A stretch of DNA of 64,000 nucleotides from Trileptium ribeirensis (taxonomy: Eukaryota; Nematoda; Enoplea; Enoplida; Thoracostomopsidae): contig JASANE010000842.1 in NCBI GenBank assembly GCA_030248225.1, forward strand, positions 1 to 64,000, in the 5' to 3' direction. The position numbers and the translations under genes were made by a program. How positions within the stretch are numbered: position 1 is the first letter of the stretch; every line of letters begins with the position of its first letter. The notes below the pieces were generated by a model. The model had not been told where the DNA came from. It was given only the letters and a program-made list of their open reading frames with translations, and did not search any database. Shown here in pieces: positions 50,213 through 62,469 of the stretch.

Positions 50213-52660
50213 TTAATAAAGTTTAAACAGCAAAGGAGCAAAATATCCACTTACATCTGAGTCATAGGTTTCTGTCGCACTTAGGGAATTTTCAAAGCTT
50301 GAGTTTTTAAGAACATTTCTAAATTTTTTGAAATTTGAGGTTTTGGCAAAGACGTCTGCAGGCAGTTTGTTCCACTGGTTTATATTACGTGAAGGAAATT
50401 TGTGGTCCAAAACAGTGGTTTGAGTTCTTTTTTCGTAACTTTGCCTGGTGACCTCTGGTGATCGTAATAGTGTTATATTCAAAAAATCATGAGCCGCGCT
50501 GTCTATTTCTTTATGAAGATATTTAAATGTCATTACCATATCATTTATTAAGCGGCGTTTTTCAAGCGGTTCAAGACCTAAATGGCATAGCCTATCGTTG
50601 TAGGACACCATTTCTAAACCGGCTGTAGTAAAAATCCTGCGGGAGTAGTATCGTCGCACTTTCTCAATAATATCGATTTCAGTGAGAAAAACAATGACCA
50701 CACGGAAGATGCATCCTCAAGAATAAGCCTCACGTAACTGGTATAAGCACACAATAACGCTTCAATATTAGACGTCTTGAAGCATCTAAATATCATATTA
50801 GATATACGGGATGCTTTGATATAATGAATGCTAAATTTGAGGTTTTCTAACATAGTGATTCCCAAATGTTTACAGTGATTGCAAGAGTGGATAATTTCAT
50901 TATTCAAAAAATAGCTATGTCTCGGATTCGTAGATCCTAGATGTAAAACTTGACACTTTGGTGCCGATATTGAAAGTTGCCATTCTCTTGACCAAATTTC
51001 GATGCAGTTAAGCGCGTTTTGTAGACTTTGAGTTCCAATAGAGCTATTCTGACGAGGAATATATGCGTACAGTTTGAGGTCATCCGCAAATAATTTGCTG
51101 TTAACGTTATTAAAATTCTGATAAACAATATCATTAATGTATAGTAAAAACAAAGTAGGACCTAGCACACCTTGCGGAACTCCAGATGAAACTATACGTC
51201 GAGCAGACACTGTATTTATGTTAACACTAAATGTTCTGTTGGAAAGGAAATTTTCGATCCAGCGCAGTAGATAATTTGATATGCCAGCACAATGCAGGTT
51301 TATTGAGCAGTTTAGAATGAGAAACCGTATCAAATGCCTTGGCAAAGTCAATCTATACTAAGTCAACAGCTGTTCCACAGTCAAGAGATGGCTGTTGCCC
51401 AATCGTAAACTGTTTCAAGGAGTTGAGTTTCGGTAGATTTCTTTGCAACAAATCCATGCTGATTAGGTGCAATGAGGTCATGTTGTTTAAAAAGGACCTT
51501 AGATGGCTGTTAATAATTCGTTCCATCACTGTACACACGTTTGAAACCAGAGAAATAGGTCTGTAATTTGATGGGTCTCCAGGATCTCCTTTCTCATGAA
51601 CAGTTGTTATATCAGTGTGAAGCCAAATATCAGGAAGCACGCCAGTAATGAACGATTGTTCAAATATGTAGGCGAGTGGGCAGCATATCGAGTCCCTCAT
51701 TTGGCGAAGGAAATATTGAGTGAGGTCATCCGGTGAATGACTGTGTTTATTTTTAAATTCTTACAGTGCATTATAAACGTTCAAGGGCGTGAAGGGTACC
51801 CAAGAAAATTTATGGCTGCTTGAATTGCAAGCGTTTAGTGGCATGATTCCGTCATCGGTAATGTATACACTGGCGAAACTGGAAGCGAGTAGTTCGCTGC
51901 GACTACTATCTCCAATAAGTATTTCGACTGACGTGGTTTTTAACACACCAAATTTCGAAAAGCAACGCCCATTAACATACTTAAAAAAGGTTGTTTCTGG
52001 GTGTGATTTTAGAATTTTGCTCCCCCGGGTTTGTATAAATTTTAAAATTTCTTTTGACCATTTTCTGGCCACCTTTTTATATTCGGAAAAGTCTCCGGTG
52101 CGTTTGCTAAGTTTCCAATGTTAAGCTTTCTCGCATTCAATTTGCTCGCGCTGGATATAAGAAGGATATTTCGGTTTGCTCAGAGACCGGGATATGGTCT
52201 TCTTAGGAACAAACAGCTCCCAACCAAATAGCAAAACATAGAAAAGACACCAATATCGTTTGTACCATACAATGAACAGAACATTTGAATAAAATCAGCA
52301 GATAAAAGAAATTTATTCAGTTTTTGAAAATCAGGTTTCTAAAATTAAATTCGGGGTTGTTTTGGTTTTCAAAGGAAACTTTTTCCATATATATATATAC
52401 ATGAAAATCCATTGTAAAATTGTCCGAACACAAGAAAGGTTCGTAGCAGTCGATTCCACTAACTGTCATGGATCAGTTCGTCAGAATTAATTGCAAAATA
52501 TTATTTGCTCTCGTGGGAATTTGATACAAGCTGCTGAAGTCCTTTTTGTGCGATACCACTAAAGAATGACTGATACTCTGGCGTTATAGGAAAGCTAAGA
52601 TATTGCTAGTCTACATGAAGCAAATTAAAATCTCCAAGTATTACCACAGGCCATTTCACA
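50213..52660 (-). pseudogene. CR1/Jockey-like LINE ORF2 relic
   Basis: Minus strand, 5' to 3': endonuclease remnant VILGDFNLLHVD (about 52650), a spacer with FVPKKTISRSLSKPKYPSYI and VARKWSKEILKF, then reverse transcriptase blocks PSNYRPISLVSNVCTVMERI, SSGVPQGVLGPTLFLLYIND and the catalytic KLFADDLKLY, then the C-terminal YNDRLCHLGLEPLEKRR and WNKLPADVF. At least two stops and two frameshifts (about 51350, 50650) interrupt it. Domain order and the FADD motif fit CR1-group elements. Confidence 0.9.
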
Positions 52661-53140
52661 TTAGTTATGTGCAGAAAGCTAATGCAAGGCGCTCACTGTA
52701 TTCATGTGTACAATTTGGCTTGCGGTAAGCGCATGCAAACTCTATTTTGGGGTCTTATATTAGTTGTGAAAATTATTTAAAACAAGCAGTTGTATTAATA
52801 TGACTTGTAAAAAGCTATATTTTCACTTTCAGACAAATTTGTATTGCTGATAATACATCATTGCGTGTTATTGTAAAGTTCTAGTTTTATTTCTATAATT
52901 CTAAGTTTTGTTTACCTATCTGTTGACTTTATATGGGGGAACTTTATGGGACAATAAACAGATGGTTGGTATTGGCTATTGAGTCTTAGATTACAGCAGT
53001 AGATGTAGAAAAATTGCTATTTATACCGCTTGCATAAATTATTGTTGAATATTGATTATAAACAGTGCTCTAAACCAGCAATGCAACAGGGTCACGTCTG
53101 ATTGACCCCGTCATATTCTGACCCTGTGACCCATTTGACG

Positions 53141-53143
<3 letters not shown>

Positions 53144-53186
<43 letters not shown>
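53144..53186. repeat. (AT)n microsatellite
   Basis: About 20 AT dinucleotides. The open frames crossing it on both strands (IYIYIY) are artefacts. Confidence 0.97.
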
Positions 53187-53189
<3 letters not shown>

Positions 53190-53589
53190 TATGTGTTCTA
53201 CTTGCCATTGAAACATATTTGTGGTTACTTAGCCAGCGCTCAGCTGTTTCTGAGCTATACGACGAGGACATGACCAACTTCGTATCCCACCTCCCTATCC
53301 CCAACCAGCCGCCCAACGGACAATAGGTTATGTTTACTGCTTCTTAATGAAAACATGTCGCAGAGTGACTTGGGCTTCCATCATTGCAGGATTTAAGTGA
53401 GCTCACTCATTTATACCTATTTTTCCACCTGCTGAAAAATTTCTTTCCGACTGAGCTGGAGGTGGGCATTACTAATATCCGCTTTGCCATCCAGAGACAG
53501 AATGGGGAAGCGAAATTGTTGTTTCGAATGAACGTAGCAGCTTAGACGTCATACACAGCTAGGCGGATTCATTTTTACTCAGTACTGTT

Positions 53590-55107
53590 GCGGTTTCATA
53601 AATTAATACGGATCTTTTGCAATATGTTCTTGCGGGAGATTTTAACGTTGTTGAAAATTCAGAAATAGATAGATCGAGTAACAGCTATGATACCCAAATA
53701 GGCGTTGAAAATCTACGGTATTTATTAAGTTTTATCAATGTAGTGGATGTTTTATGAAATACATCCAAATGAGAAATTGTATACTTTTATTTCGGCAGTG
53801 CATGGGCCGCAATCCCGAATAGACAGAATATATACATCGAGAGATATATCGGAATTTTGCACCTACTACAAGGCTCGTTCTGTGAGCCAAACAGATCATA
53901 AAATTTTTTAGTTACGTTTTAGTTATGCGTGAGTAAAGTGACCCCGCCAACCATCCTATTCTGTCATTACCGATATCGAATCGCAAACCCTTACTATGGA
54001 AAACAGGCTTAATTTCATTGGGTTTTTCGCTATTCGAAGATTGGCAAAATCAAATTTAACTGCCAGAAATTGCACCTTGTGTTCGAACAGAATTTTGGCG
54101 ATTTCAGTTAGCAGAAATTCTTTTTCCTAATGTATTACCATTTAAATTTGGATTATACAAACAATGTTCACGAACAAATTTAATGCAAAAGTGACGTCAC
54201 ACTCAGATCGACAAATTTTCGCTCTCAAACATTTGGGCAATTTTACTTCAATTTTCTTGAACACAAAATGGTCAGATTTCAATCGCGTGCGCTGTGTTCG
54301 CGAACAGTTTTACGCCAAATTTCAATTGACTAAAACGCATACCGTAACAAATTTTAACCAAAAATACAAAATAGGATGGTTGCCGGAGTCATTTTAAGTT
54401 TACTCGCGTATAAATTTACTAAAATCAAAAGTGGTCCATCATATTATAAACTAAATACATTACTCTTGAACGATAATTTGGTATGTCAAAATATTAAAAT
54501 ATTATTTTAATCCTTAACGCAAACGCAGAAAACCATGCGACTGAGTGGGACATGAGAAAAATTCGAATATATCAGTATCCAAAGAGCTTACACAGCAACG
54601 CAGACGCTTAATTACTAAACAACGCCTAAGTACTATTAAAGTTCTACTACGCTCAAATCCAAGAGATGTAGGGTTAGGAAATACTTTAAAGACCTTAACG
54701 CAACAATTAATATATAAAAACAGTTTTTATATAAAGCAATGCTTGCATGGCACGCATTACTATAATTACATAACGGATGTAGTGACACTTCCGCATGCCA
54801 GAAGCTTAAAACGTCGAAGCATTAATGATTGTTTTATATAGTCTCGAAACAACCGACGGAAACCTTGTAACCAAAAGTCGAGATATTCTCCGCGAGATTG
54901 TTTCACAATATAAAGATTTATACATGGCATGGAGTTGTGACTTTTCTTGCAATGCAACAAATATGGAAAGGTTAACCGCTGATGATTCTCTGACATTGGA
55001 AGGATTAGTCACTGAACCAGAAATAAAACGTTCGATTTGCAGTTTTAAAGGTCGGAAATCTCCTGGAATTGATGGCTTTCCTATTGATTTTTATAAAAAA
55101 TTTTAGG
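53590..55107 (+). pseudogene. L1/Tx1-like LINE relic with a nested MITE
   Basis: Plus strand: endonuclease block YVLAGDFNVVENSEIDRSS, then after a frameshift GPQSRIDRIYTSRD and QTDHKIF (the C-terminal SRIDRIY ... DH of the nuclease). After the nested insertion come GPSYYKLNTLLL, a basic linker, and the start of the polymerase up to FKGRKSPGIDGFPIDFYKKF. It stops there, so the polymerase palm is missing. The block order follows L1/Tx1-type ORF2. Confidence 0.85.
53927..54410. mobile_element. MITE nested in the L1-like LINE
   Basis: Inverted ends: GTGAGTAAA ... TGACCCCGCCAACCATCCTA on the left and the reverse complement of CGAGTAAACTTAAAATGACTCCGGCAACCATCCTA-like sequence on the right. About 480 bp. 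Removing it brings LINE blocks DHKIF and GPSYYKLN together, as expected for the family. TA dinucleotides flank it, which would suit Tc1/mariner, but the exact duplication is unclear. Confidence 0.7.
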
Positions 55108-55129
55108 ATATTTTAATACCAATTCTTAC

Positions 55130-55670
55130 AGCAGTTTCCGCGCTGGACAACTACTAAAATTTAAATTTACAACGTTGGACATCTGCCAAAATTTGAATTT
55201 CCCGCGCTGAAAAACTGCCAAAATTTGAATTTCCCGCCATGGAGAACTGCCAAAATTTCCTGCGGTGGACAACTGCCAAACATTTTTCCGCTTGGACAGC
55301 TGCCAAAATTTAATTTCCCGCTCTGTACAACTCCCAAAATTTGAATTTAAAACGGTGGACAACTGCCAAAATTTGAATTTTCCGCGCTGGACAGCTGGCA
55401 AATTTGAATTTCCGCCCTGGACAACTACCAAAATTTAAATTTACAACGTTGGACAGCTGCCAAAATTGAAATTTACAGCTTTGGACATTTGCCAAAATTT
55501 GAATTTCCCGCGCTGAACAACTGCCAAAATTTGAATTCCCGCCATGGACAACTGCCAAAATTTGAATGTCCCGTGATGGACAACTGTCAAAAATTTTTCG
55601 CGCGTTGGACAGCTGCTAAAATTTGAATTTCCCGTGCTGGACAGCTCACAAAATTTGAACTTTAAGAGAC
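55130..55670. repeat. 32-bp minisatellite, about 17 units
   Basis: Unit (C/T)TGGACAACTGCCAAAATTTG followed by AATTTCCCGCG-like sequence. Blocks of units recur in the same order (the TTTACAACGTTGGACA form appears twice), hinting at higher-order expansion. It begins right where the L1-like LINE is cut off. Confidence 0.93.
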
Positions 55671-55743
55671 AAAAGTTTCTAACAGCGAGCCATTAGAAAC
55701 AAAATCTGTTACAGCAAGCTCATTATTGATATTGGTGCATCCT

Positions 55744-55905
55744 CTAGTTAGATATTGGTGCCCCTCCAGCTTTGTATTGGTCCCCTTCCAGTTTGATATT
55801 GGTGCACCGCTCCAGTTTGATATTGGAGCTCCCTCCAGTTCGATATTTTTACCCCCTCCAGTTTGACATTGGTGTCCCCCTCCAGTTTAAAATTGGATAC
55901 GGCAG
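55744..55905. repeat. about 27-bp minisatellite, six units
   Basis: Units of CCCTCCAGTTTGATATTGGTG with small indels. The different consensus separates it from the preceding array. Confidence 0.9.
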
Positions 55906-55909
55906 AACA

Positions 55910-57700
55910 TGATGTGCAACGCATATACATTAGACCAAGTACGAAATTGGATTCCGTTCACTTCTAGCCCAGAATTAGCAGTTTCTAATCCGCCAATGAT
56001 AGTTTCTTGGATTTTATTCTGAAAGCGGAAAACAACTGAACCATAATACTGTATTTCTTGTTCTGAACAACAGGAATATATACAACATTTATTGCATATG
56101 GTATATCCAATGCACAGAGTGGGCTATTTATAATGATTATTAATAACGGGTGAAATGCAGTTAGCCTGTTTTTTGAAAGTATAGACAATTTCGTTTCCAT
56201 GCATCCAGCCTCTTGATAAAAATCGTAAAGTCCGCAACGGAATATTCTTTCAAAAGAAAGTCTTGAAACCTGTAAGTGCATCTGCATCGGATACTGCAAT
56301 TCGTGCCCATTTGTAACACCCAGTTAAGATATAAGCTCACGCAACGTATTTATAGATGCAAAACTCTTTATCTGAAATAGCCCTCAATTAACTAGTAAAT
56401 GTTACTCAACAAATCGAAAACAAGCGCCTCGACTTAGTCAATTCGAAATTTCATATTAGTTTGGTATTGTGCGTATTCCACATCATTTTCAGGCACCGTA
56501 ATTTTAAATTTATGTTTCGAACACATCAACGCCGTCATTAATATATATAGTACGGTATCTTTCGTAAATTACATTCTTCTTAAATATAATCATTTCAGTA
56601 ACATTTGAAATTTGACTACATTGGTAGAAATTAGAAATTTGGAAGTCTTTTAATGTTAAAATTGTAAATGCCGGCTATTTATGACTGAAAACGTAACTGA
56701 TATTGCCCCCCCAGGTGATCGATAAATTTACTTGAAAAGTATGCCAAGAAATATTCACATATATATTTTAAAAGTAAGCCAATGGCGGATCTACTTGTGA
56801 CTTTGGGACGGATCCCCTCACATGGGCTTGAATAGGCGCTCAAGATCAGTCGGATGAGAGAAGTAGTTGGTCTGGGCGCTGAATAGTTCATAGATGTAAA
56901 CGTTATTAACTGCTGTGAGTATAAGTTGAAATGCTGGTGAATGATGCTATTTGTGATAACAGTATATGGTTTTATGTAGCTTAGTAACGGGCGATCAACA
57001 AGAGCAATTTGCAACGTACTTCTTGGTGAAACAACCGCACCAAAATAAATCTTTACTCTATAACAGCATATTATATACAGATAGATGTTACATAAAAAAT
57101 TTATATAAGCCAAACATACACGACTTTGATTAAATATTTGTCATTTAAGGAAACGCGGTCTCCTTGTGCGGTGGTACAGTGTGGTCAGATGTCTTCGCTT
57201 GTGAGCTTTTTGCATCGTCGCTGCATTGTCGTCACTTGATTCGGATTATGCGGTTTCTTGCTGTTGTCGTCGTTTCAGTTCAATATCGTGTATCACTTTT
57301 GCTCTGGGAATCTATGTAGTTCGTACCATTAATGCGGCAACTTCTGCACGAAAATTTTCGAAACCTGTTGGCGGCGTTTTCGGTGGCCGTTTTCCATCTA
57401 TGAACATCTGATTGTCGTCAGTATTTCAAGACATCTTATGCTTGTTTTTGCTATAGATTCTAACAAGCACCGCGAATAGAGAATCTTTTTGGAACGGAGC
57501 TAATAAATTTACAATAGTGAGTCGAATTCATTAATTTGACTACTGATACCGCCTGCATTTATCATTGCATTGTTCATTTTCGTTTATTCGCCGCTTTCAC
57601 TTAGCCGATGCATTGTAAAATTTTTGCAACACATCGTTTTACAGCTTTATTTTGGTACAATTGGGCAAATCTGATTTCAAAATTTGTTTTATTTCTTTCT
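55910..57700. other. unassigned stretch between minisatellites and viral-like relic
   Basis: A 144-aa minus-strand open frame at 56679-57113 and a short one ending near 57312 have no motif I can name. They might belong to the same relic as 57741-58150. Confidence 0.3.
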
Positions 57701-57740
57701 TAAGCGTGATTTGGGGTTTGGTTATTGGCGGTGTGCTGAG

Positions 57741-58150
57741 TTATTCTTTACTCTCAATTGTGTCAACATATCCAGCAGACTTCAGCATCATTTTCCTAGC
57801 AGCCATGGTAGTGCCGATAGCACTGTGGTCAACAAAATCGACAATAATCCACCGCCTCGTTGGAGTATTATTCATTTTCCGATATTATTATTTATGTATG
57901 GATGAAGAAGATGTTTAATTGCTAATCTGAATGGTCGAAACTTGTTTTTCTCTTTCTTGTTAACACGAACAACGCCACGGGCTATACTGTATAAATATGC
58001 AAGAATACTTAATATTAGATCATTGGCAGCGTTTAATATGATTGCTTTCCGTAGTTTTGAAGGATATTTAGCTAAGACACGAAGCACGTCAATATGCTTA
58101 CCTAAGCGATGTTTCGAATTATTTTTGGTACTTGTTTCCGATTTTGCCAA
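57741..58150 (-). pseudogene. possible Polinton/adintovirus-associated protein relic
   Basis: The minus-strand open frame 58150-57872 carries VLAKYPSKLRKAI, AANDLILSILAYLYSIARGV and a basic tail. This pattern (KLRKAI..A..DLI......) is, from memory, that of a small basic protein common in Polinton/Maverick- and adintovirus-like elements of invertebrates. A second frame (57875-57741) begins with an ATG overlapping the first stop (ATGA) and contains RKMMLKSAGYVD. No ATG opens the first frame, and it starts right after a stop, so I treat it as a fragment. Capsid, polymerase and integrase genes were not found. Confidence 0.4.
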
Positions 58151-58259
58151 CTTCTGTTATCGAAAAACTGATGAAATTTCCGCTTTTCTTTCGTAACAAT
58201 GGTTAGCGATTCGCTATCGGCTATTGCAAAATAAGATAGTCAATGGACGTAAGTTAAAT

Positions 58260-59160
58260 TTAATTATGCTTCATTAAGCTTCATAACAGTTAATTATTTG
58301 TCAATAACTCGTCGCTCATGTTAAACGTCGGGGCACATACTTAGCTTACTTATTTACTGCCTACCCAACCATCCTGAAACAGAATGTTGTCAACTTTTTG
58401 AGTAGTTAAAGTCACTATTAAATATATGAGATCTCAAGATTCTTGTGACAACGCCAAAAGCCAGAAATCTTAGATTTCGTGACGGATATATTCTAACAAG
58501 ACTTTTTAGGCATCTTCCAATTAAAGGTATTGAAACCAGCGCCCAATAAAGGGAACAACCAAGTCATTTTTATCGCAGCACCCAGTGTCCCAATAAAAGA
58601 ACCACGAATTAGTCACTAAACGTAGTCACCTAATTTTTTCGACAGCGGGAATAATACGATCCACCAAGTTTTCTGGACATCATCTAATTATGGGCAACAC
58701 TATGCCTTCTAGATAGCCCCGTAAACCTTAACAACCTAACGATTTCGACGACAGTGGCTTTTTCCGAGAATGCCGAAATGTGTATGATACAGATTCACCG
58801 TCCGCGAGCCCAGAATTTGACCCTGCGCCTGGTCCGGCCCCTGGGTTCCCGCATTTGATACCACGTACACATCGGTATGGTACCTATCTTGCGTAGCCTT
58901 AAACTAAACTTAATAAAATATTGAACTCGCTGTTTAAGCTGCATAGGCTGCAAGCGCACAATGCGAAAATTTAATGTAATACATATAATAAAAAACTACG
59001 ACATTTACCTTACTAAAACTTTTTGTGTCTATAAACTTTAAATGCTGAACACACGAAAAAAGAAATATCTAACTATAATCCTACAGTAAACGTGTTAAAT
59101 AAAATATATTAGGTTTCGATTTGATATTAGTCTTTAGCTCTACATTTTTCATTCACTCGT
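58260..59160. other. intergenic, no feature seen
   Basis: AT-rich sequence without supported coding frames or repeats visible by eye. Confidence 0.4.
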
Positions 59161-59172
59161 TCAGTCATTCTG

Positions 59173-59735
59173 TTACAGTTGAACATTGGCTTGATCGATA
59201 ATCAACGTGTCCCAGAATGTATATCCACTGAACGAAATCATTTTCATTCCGTCTTCGCTTCCAATCGTACCGCTGAATAATCCATCATAACCGTTGCCAT
59301 ATACATAAACTTGGGTAAAATTGCTGGAATCAAAGGACTCGTCGGCTACCCAGATGTCCAGATTATTGATTTGGTAATTCGACATTGATTCATTGTAATA
59401 TGCGTCTCCTGTAAATGTATATTACAAAGCCATAAATATAAAACAAATGATAGCTATTTAAAGTGGTACTTACAAACGTTAAATAAATTTAGACAGTACG
59501 ATTTTGCAGCGACAATGTCTGATGCTATGCACCATAAAAACTGTTGCCCTACAGGAATACGATAACTCAAAATATCTGGTAAAGCAGTGCTGATGTTAGG
59601 TGTGAGTCCAGGGGTATGCACACCATTATAGTTGTGCTTTGTGGAAATAACGAACTGAATCGTACAAGAAATCGAGGCCAGGATGCTGCCATCGGTAGTT
59701 GCAGTTTCATAATCGTGAACTGACTTGACGAAATC
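59173..59735 (-). CDS. two-exon coding unit, unknown function (5' partial)
   Basis: Upstream exon: open from 59735 down to 59474, then donor gtaagt. It encodes ILASISCTIQFVISTKH, YNGVHTPGLTP and LSYRIPVGQQFLWCIAS. Downstream exon: from about 59405 to the stop at 59173, encoding NNLDIWVADESFDSSNFTQV and FSGYTFWDTLIIDQANVQL. With acceptor CAGGAG the reading frame is open (the split codon becomes Tyr). With the stronger acceptor CAG it would meet a stop. Composition is aromatic- and beta-rich, like secreted sandwich domains, but I recognise no family. Continuation 5' of 59735 was not found. Confidence 0.5.
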
Positions 59736-59744
59736 TCAGCTCAG

Positions 59745-60660
59745 GTGTGCACACATAAGGTGAATTCAACATACATATGTAGCTTTTAACGTCTATATTT
59801 TGTAAGTTTACAAACTTTCAACGTCAAGTTTTCTGCTCATCTTTTTAACAGGTCCATTTCGATTACAGAAAGAACTATTCTTCGTCACAATAAGCGGTTT
59901 AATATTGGACCTTATTTAAAATGGAACACTGCAGTTACTGCATACAATGTTTCAGCTCTTGATGTAGCAACCCATAGCAACGTTTGTAACTATTTTATAT
60001 GTTTCGCATGGGCGCAACGTTAGGAAATGTGCATTATCAAATATTGCAAATACTTTTCCAACTATAATAGTTCTAATTCAGTGGCGCCGGTAGTGTGTGC
60101 GATGTCGTTTGTCTGGCGATAATCTCACCTAATCTAACAATTTGGCTAGCTTTAAGTATATACCAATTAAAAAATTCGATGCAGTGTATAAAAACGTCTA
60201 TAGCAACATTTATACTGACGTCCAACTGCATCGTTTTCATGTATTTTAAATGAAGGCAATCTTCCCTGATGCCTATTTGTAAATATTGCGTATCCATTTC
60301 CAACTCTGCCGTGTTTAGGCAAAAGGTCGTACATCCATATTATACTGTTTTGAGATGTGATGCCAAAAAGTTGCAATGACGTTTATCAGCGAGCATTGCA
60401 TCAAGATTATTTGTTTTCTTATAATTAGTTGTACTACTCAAGATAAATTTTTTGAATGCTTGATTACTTTCATAACCTCTATTGTTCGTTGATACAAACC
60501 ACAAATATGGATATACGGCCCTTTACCAAAAACAAAATATTGTGGGACATAACAACAGTAGAAGCCAAAAAGATGTATATCCATTTGTATTCGCGTGACT
60601 CTGTTTTTTCACAAACGTATCTGCTTTAAAGGTTTTACTAAATTCTTAGTAAAGTATACT
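59745..60660. other. transposase 3' flank
   Basis: Overlapping short minus-strand frames at 60073-60376 have no recognised motif. TAGGCAAAAGGTCGTACAT at about 60316 resembles the 15-bp motif of 62562-62880 and may mark the other end of the transposon. Confidence 0.35.
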
Positions 60661-60663
60661 TCT

Positions 60664-62469
60664 TCAGTGTTCATCAGAGTCGGAATCGTCTAGATTCAGC
60701 TCCTGCGGTCGGTCAGTTTTTGGGAACTCGTGCCAAAAGAGGCGGGCAGCCGGCCGAATCAGTGGCAAAAGATTTGTGATTATCTTTTGCAAACGGTCAG
60801 TGGCAATGCCACGAGACCGAGTACGCGATTTTGGCAAGCTCTTCGGGTTAAAACCTGAGTGACAAATTTTAGTGAAATCTAATTTTTTAAATGCGTCACC
60901 CTGAGCAAAATTTTCTTGATAATAAACTGCGCTAGAACCTTGACGAAACTGGACAACAACCATATCACGCAGAAATGGACGAATTTTCAGCTTCTTAAGG
61001 CGATGCTGATTAACGGCGTCTTTCCATTCTCGGAAATTAGCAGCATTCATTTCAAAAACATTAATGTTACCGCTGACGGCATTCTGGACGGCCTTTCGGA
61101 AATCACCGAAGTCCTCAATGTTATTCAGACGCTTCATGGATAACTCCACACCGTGATGTATAGAATCTGCTGACATGTATGTATGTCCAGGTTCTAAGTA
61201 CTTAAGCGTAATTGTATTGGCTTGTAAATAGCCGCAGTTTACGGCGATAACCATCATTGTAAACAACAACCAGTTCTTATTTTGCGGTCCACAGTTGTCA
61301 AGCCATATTATGACGTCGCTCACGTCACCATAAGTGGAAAGGAAAGACCAAAACGCGCTGGCGATATCTGACGCCTTTCGACCAGCGGTGCCCTCATGCC
61401 AGATACAAGCGACCGAATGATGTACTTCGCGGCATCCATCAAGTTCCTCCGAACTTTTGTGTCCACTATTTGATTCGACATTTTTGTTTGACTGTTCGCT
61501 GTAGTAAAGTTTTCCTTTATGAGATTTAAAACCCTTTGACGCTTTGTTAACTAATTCCTTTCCTCTGCTTGTTTGACGTTCTCGTTTTGCTTGGGTTCCG
61601 AGTAACGCAAATGTTTCATTGAATACGATAACTCTGGGTGTAAAGACACAAGATTTGACTCCAGGTAACCTGGGTAACATAATTACTTTCTGCAAATCTG
61701 CAGATACCGCTATCTTGCTCAAATTTCGTGGAGCGTTTTTATCAATTTGATACTGTTCTCGCGCAGAGGTAGCTCGTTTCATATGTTCTGCGTGATTTAA
61801 ACATATTTCACACCCGTTTGCGATGTGCTCTTCGTTAGAACTATGCTGGCGATATTTCAAACAACACTCACACTCTTCGTGCCCCAAGACTGTAAAACCT
61901 ATGTTCATTTTGGAAACTTTTTCGCGGTAAACAGATAAGCTAATCTTGGGATTTTTGGAGCAGTAATCTTGATGCATGCTGCTAATCGTTACATCAGAGG
62001 GTAAGTATAACCGATTAGGAGCATGTGCACGCCTGTAGTGCGAAATGGTAGGACTGTAGCTGTTAATATGCTGATTAATTGTTGCATCATCTATTTTGTT
62101 GGGTGGAACATGGCGACCTCTGCGATCATGGTCCGGTTTATCCATATCCAAGGCCGAGCGAATCATACGATCATTACTTTCTGCAAACCCCAACGTTGTT
62201 AAGAAGAACTTCTTACAAACTGATACTCGAGCGCCGATTGTCGTTTTGAGATTATACGAATATACAAATGCCTTTCGAGAAACATTTTTGGCAGTGCGTT
62301 TCCGAAAAGGGGCCGTTTTTTCGACATAAGCTCTGAGCCAAATCCGCTGCTCGTTATACGATTTCTGCCAGAACGTTCGATGGATTATTTTCCTATCTTC
62401 TTTGGAAAAATTATTGCGACATTTTTTGTAGCACGATTTAGCGCAAGGAAGTCTAACATTACAGTGTTT
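60664..62469 (-). CDS. DDE-type DNA transposase, DUF7869-like core
   Basis: Open for 601 codons from 62469 (an in-frame stop lies just upstream) to the stop at 60664. N-terminal Cys cluster LPCAKSCYKKC, then a helical block with RTFWQKSYNEQRIWL and VCKKFFLTTLGF. Zinc-binding CECC and CEIC follow (residues about 200-223). An RNase H-like core has D258 in SADLQK, D391 in IIWLDNCGPQNKNW, and D435/E442 in GHTYMSADSIHHGVE. The layout matches a transposase family widespread in invertebrates (as I recall it, the DUF7869 group). It likely cuts and pastes its own element in the nucleus. A further N-terminal piece (KKRARTGDDQKLSAAKN) lies in the +1 frame across an A5 run near 62468, so this copy is frameshifted there or uses an intron. 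Confidence 0.85.
   Translation of the reverse strand, partial: KHCNVRLPCAKSCYKKCRNNFSKEDRKIIHRTFWQKSYNEQRIWLRAYVEKTAPFRKRTAKNVSRKAFVYSYNLKTTIGARVSVCKKFFLTTLGFAESNDRMIRSALDMDKPDHDRRGRHVPPNKIDDATINQHINSYSPTISHYRRAHAPNRLYLPSDVTISSMHQDYCSKNPKISLSVYREKVSKMNIGFTVLGHEECECCLKYRQHSSNEEHIANGCEICLNHAEHMKRATSAREQYQIDKNAPRNLSKIAVSADLQKVIMLPRLPGVKSCVFTPRVIVFNETFALLGTQAKRERQTSRGKELVNKASKGFKSHKGKLYYSEQSNKNVESNSGHKSSEELDGCREVHHSVACIWHEGTAGRKASDIASAFWSFLSTYGDVSDVIIWLDNCGPQNKNWLLFTMMVIAVNCGYLQANTITLKYLEPGHTYMSADSIHHGVELSMKRLNNIEDFGDFRKAVQNAVSGNINVFEMNAANFREWKDAVNQHRLKKLKIRPFLRDMVVVQFRQGSSAVYYQENFAQGDAFKKLDFTKICHSGFNPKSLPKSRTRSRGIATDRLQKIITNLLPLIRPAARLFWHEFPKTDRPQELNLDDSDSDEH

Noticed and set aside
53092..53326. 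Overlapping open frames on both strands with IYIYIY
   Set aside because: Products of the (AT)n microsatellite.
55126..55558. Minus-strand frames with KFKFWQLS-like repeats
   Set aside because: Created by the 32-bp minisatellite; the frame changes from unit to unit.
57652..57918. Hydrophobic 88-aa plus-strand frame resembling a membrane protein
   Set aside because: It lies opposite the minus-strand relic frames, which carry the better motif; hydrophobicity can arise from the antisense of basic sequence.
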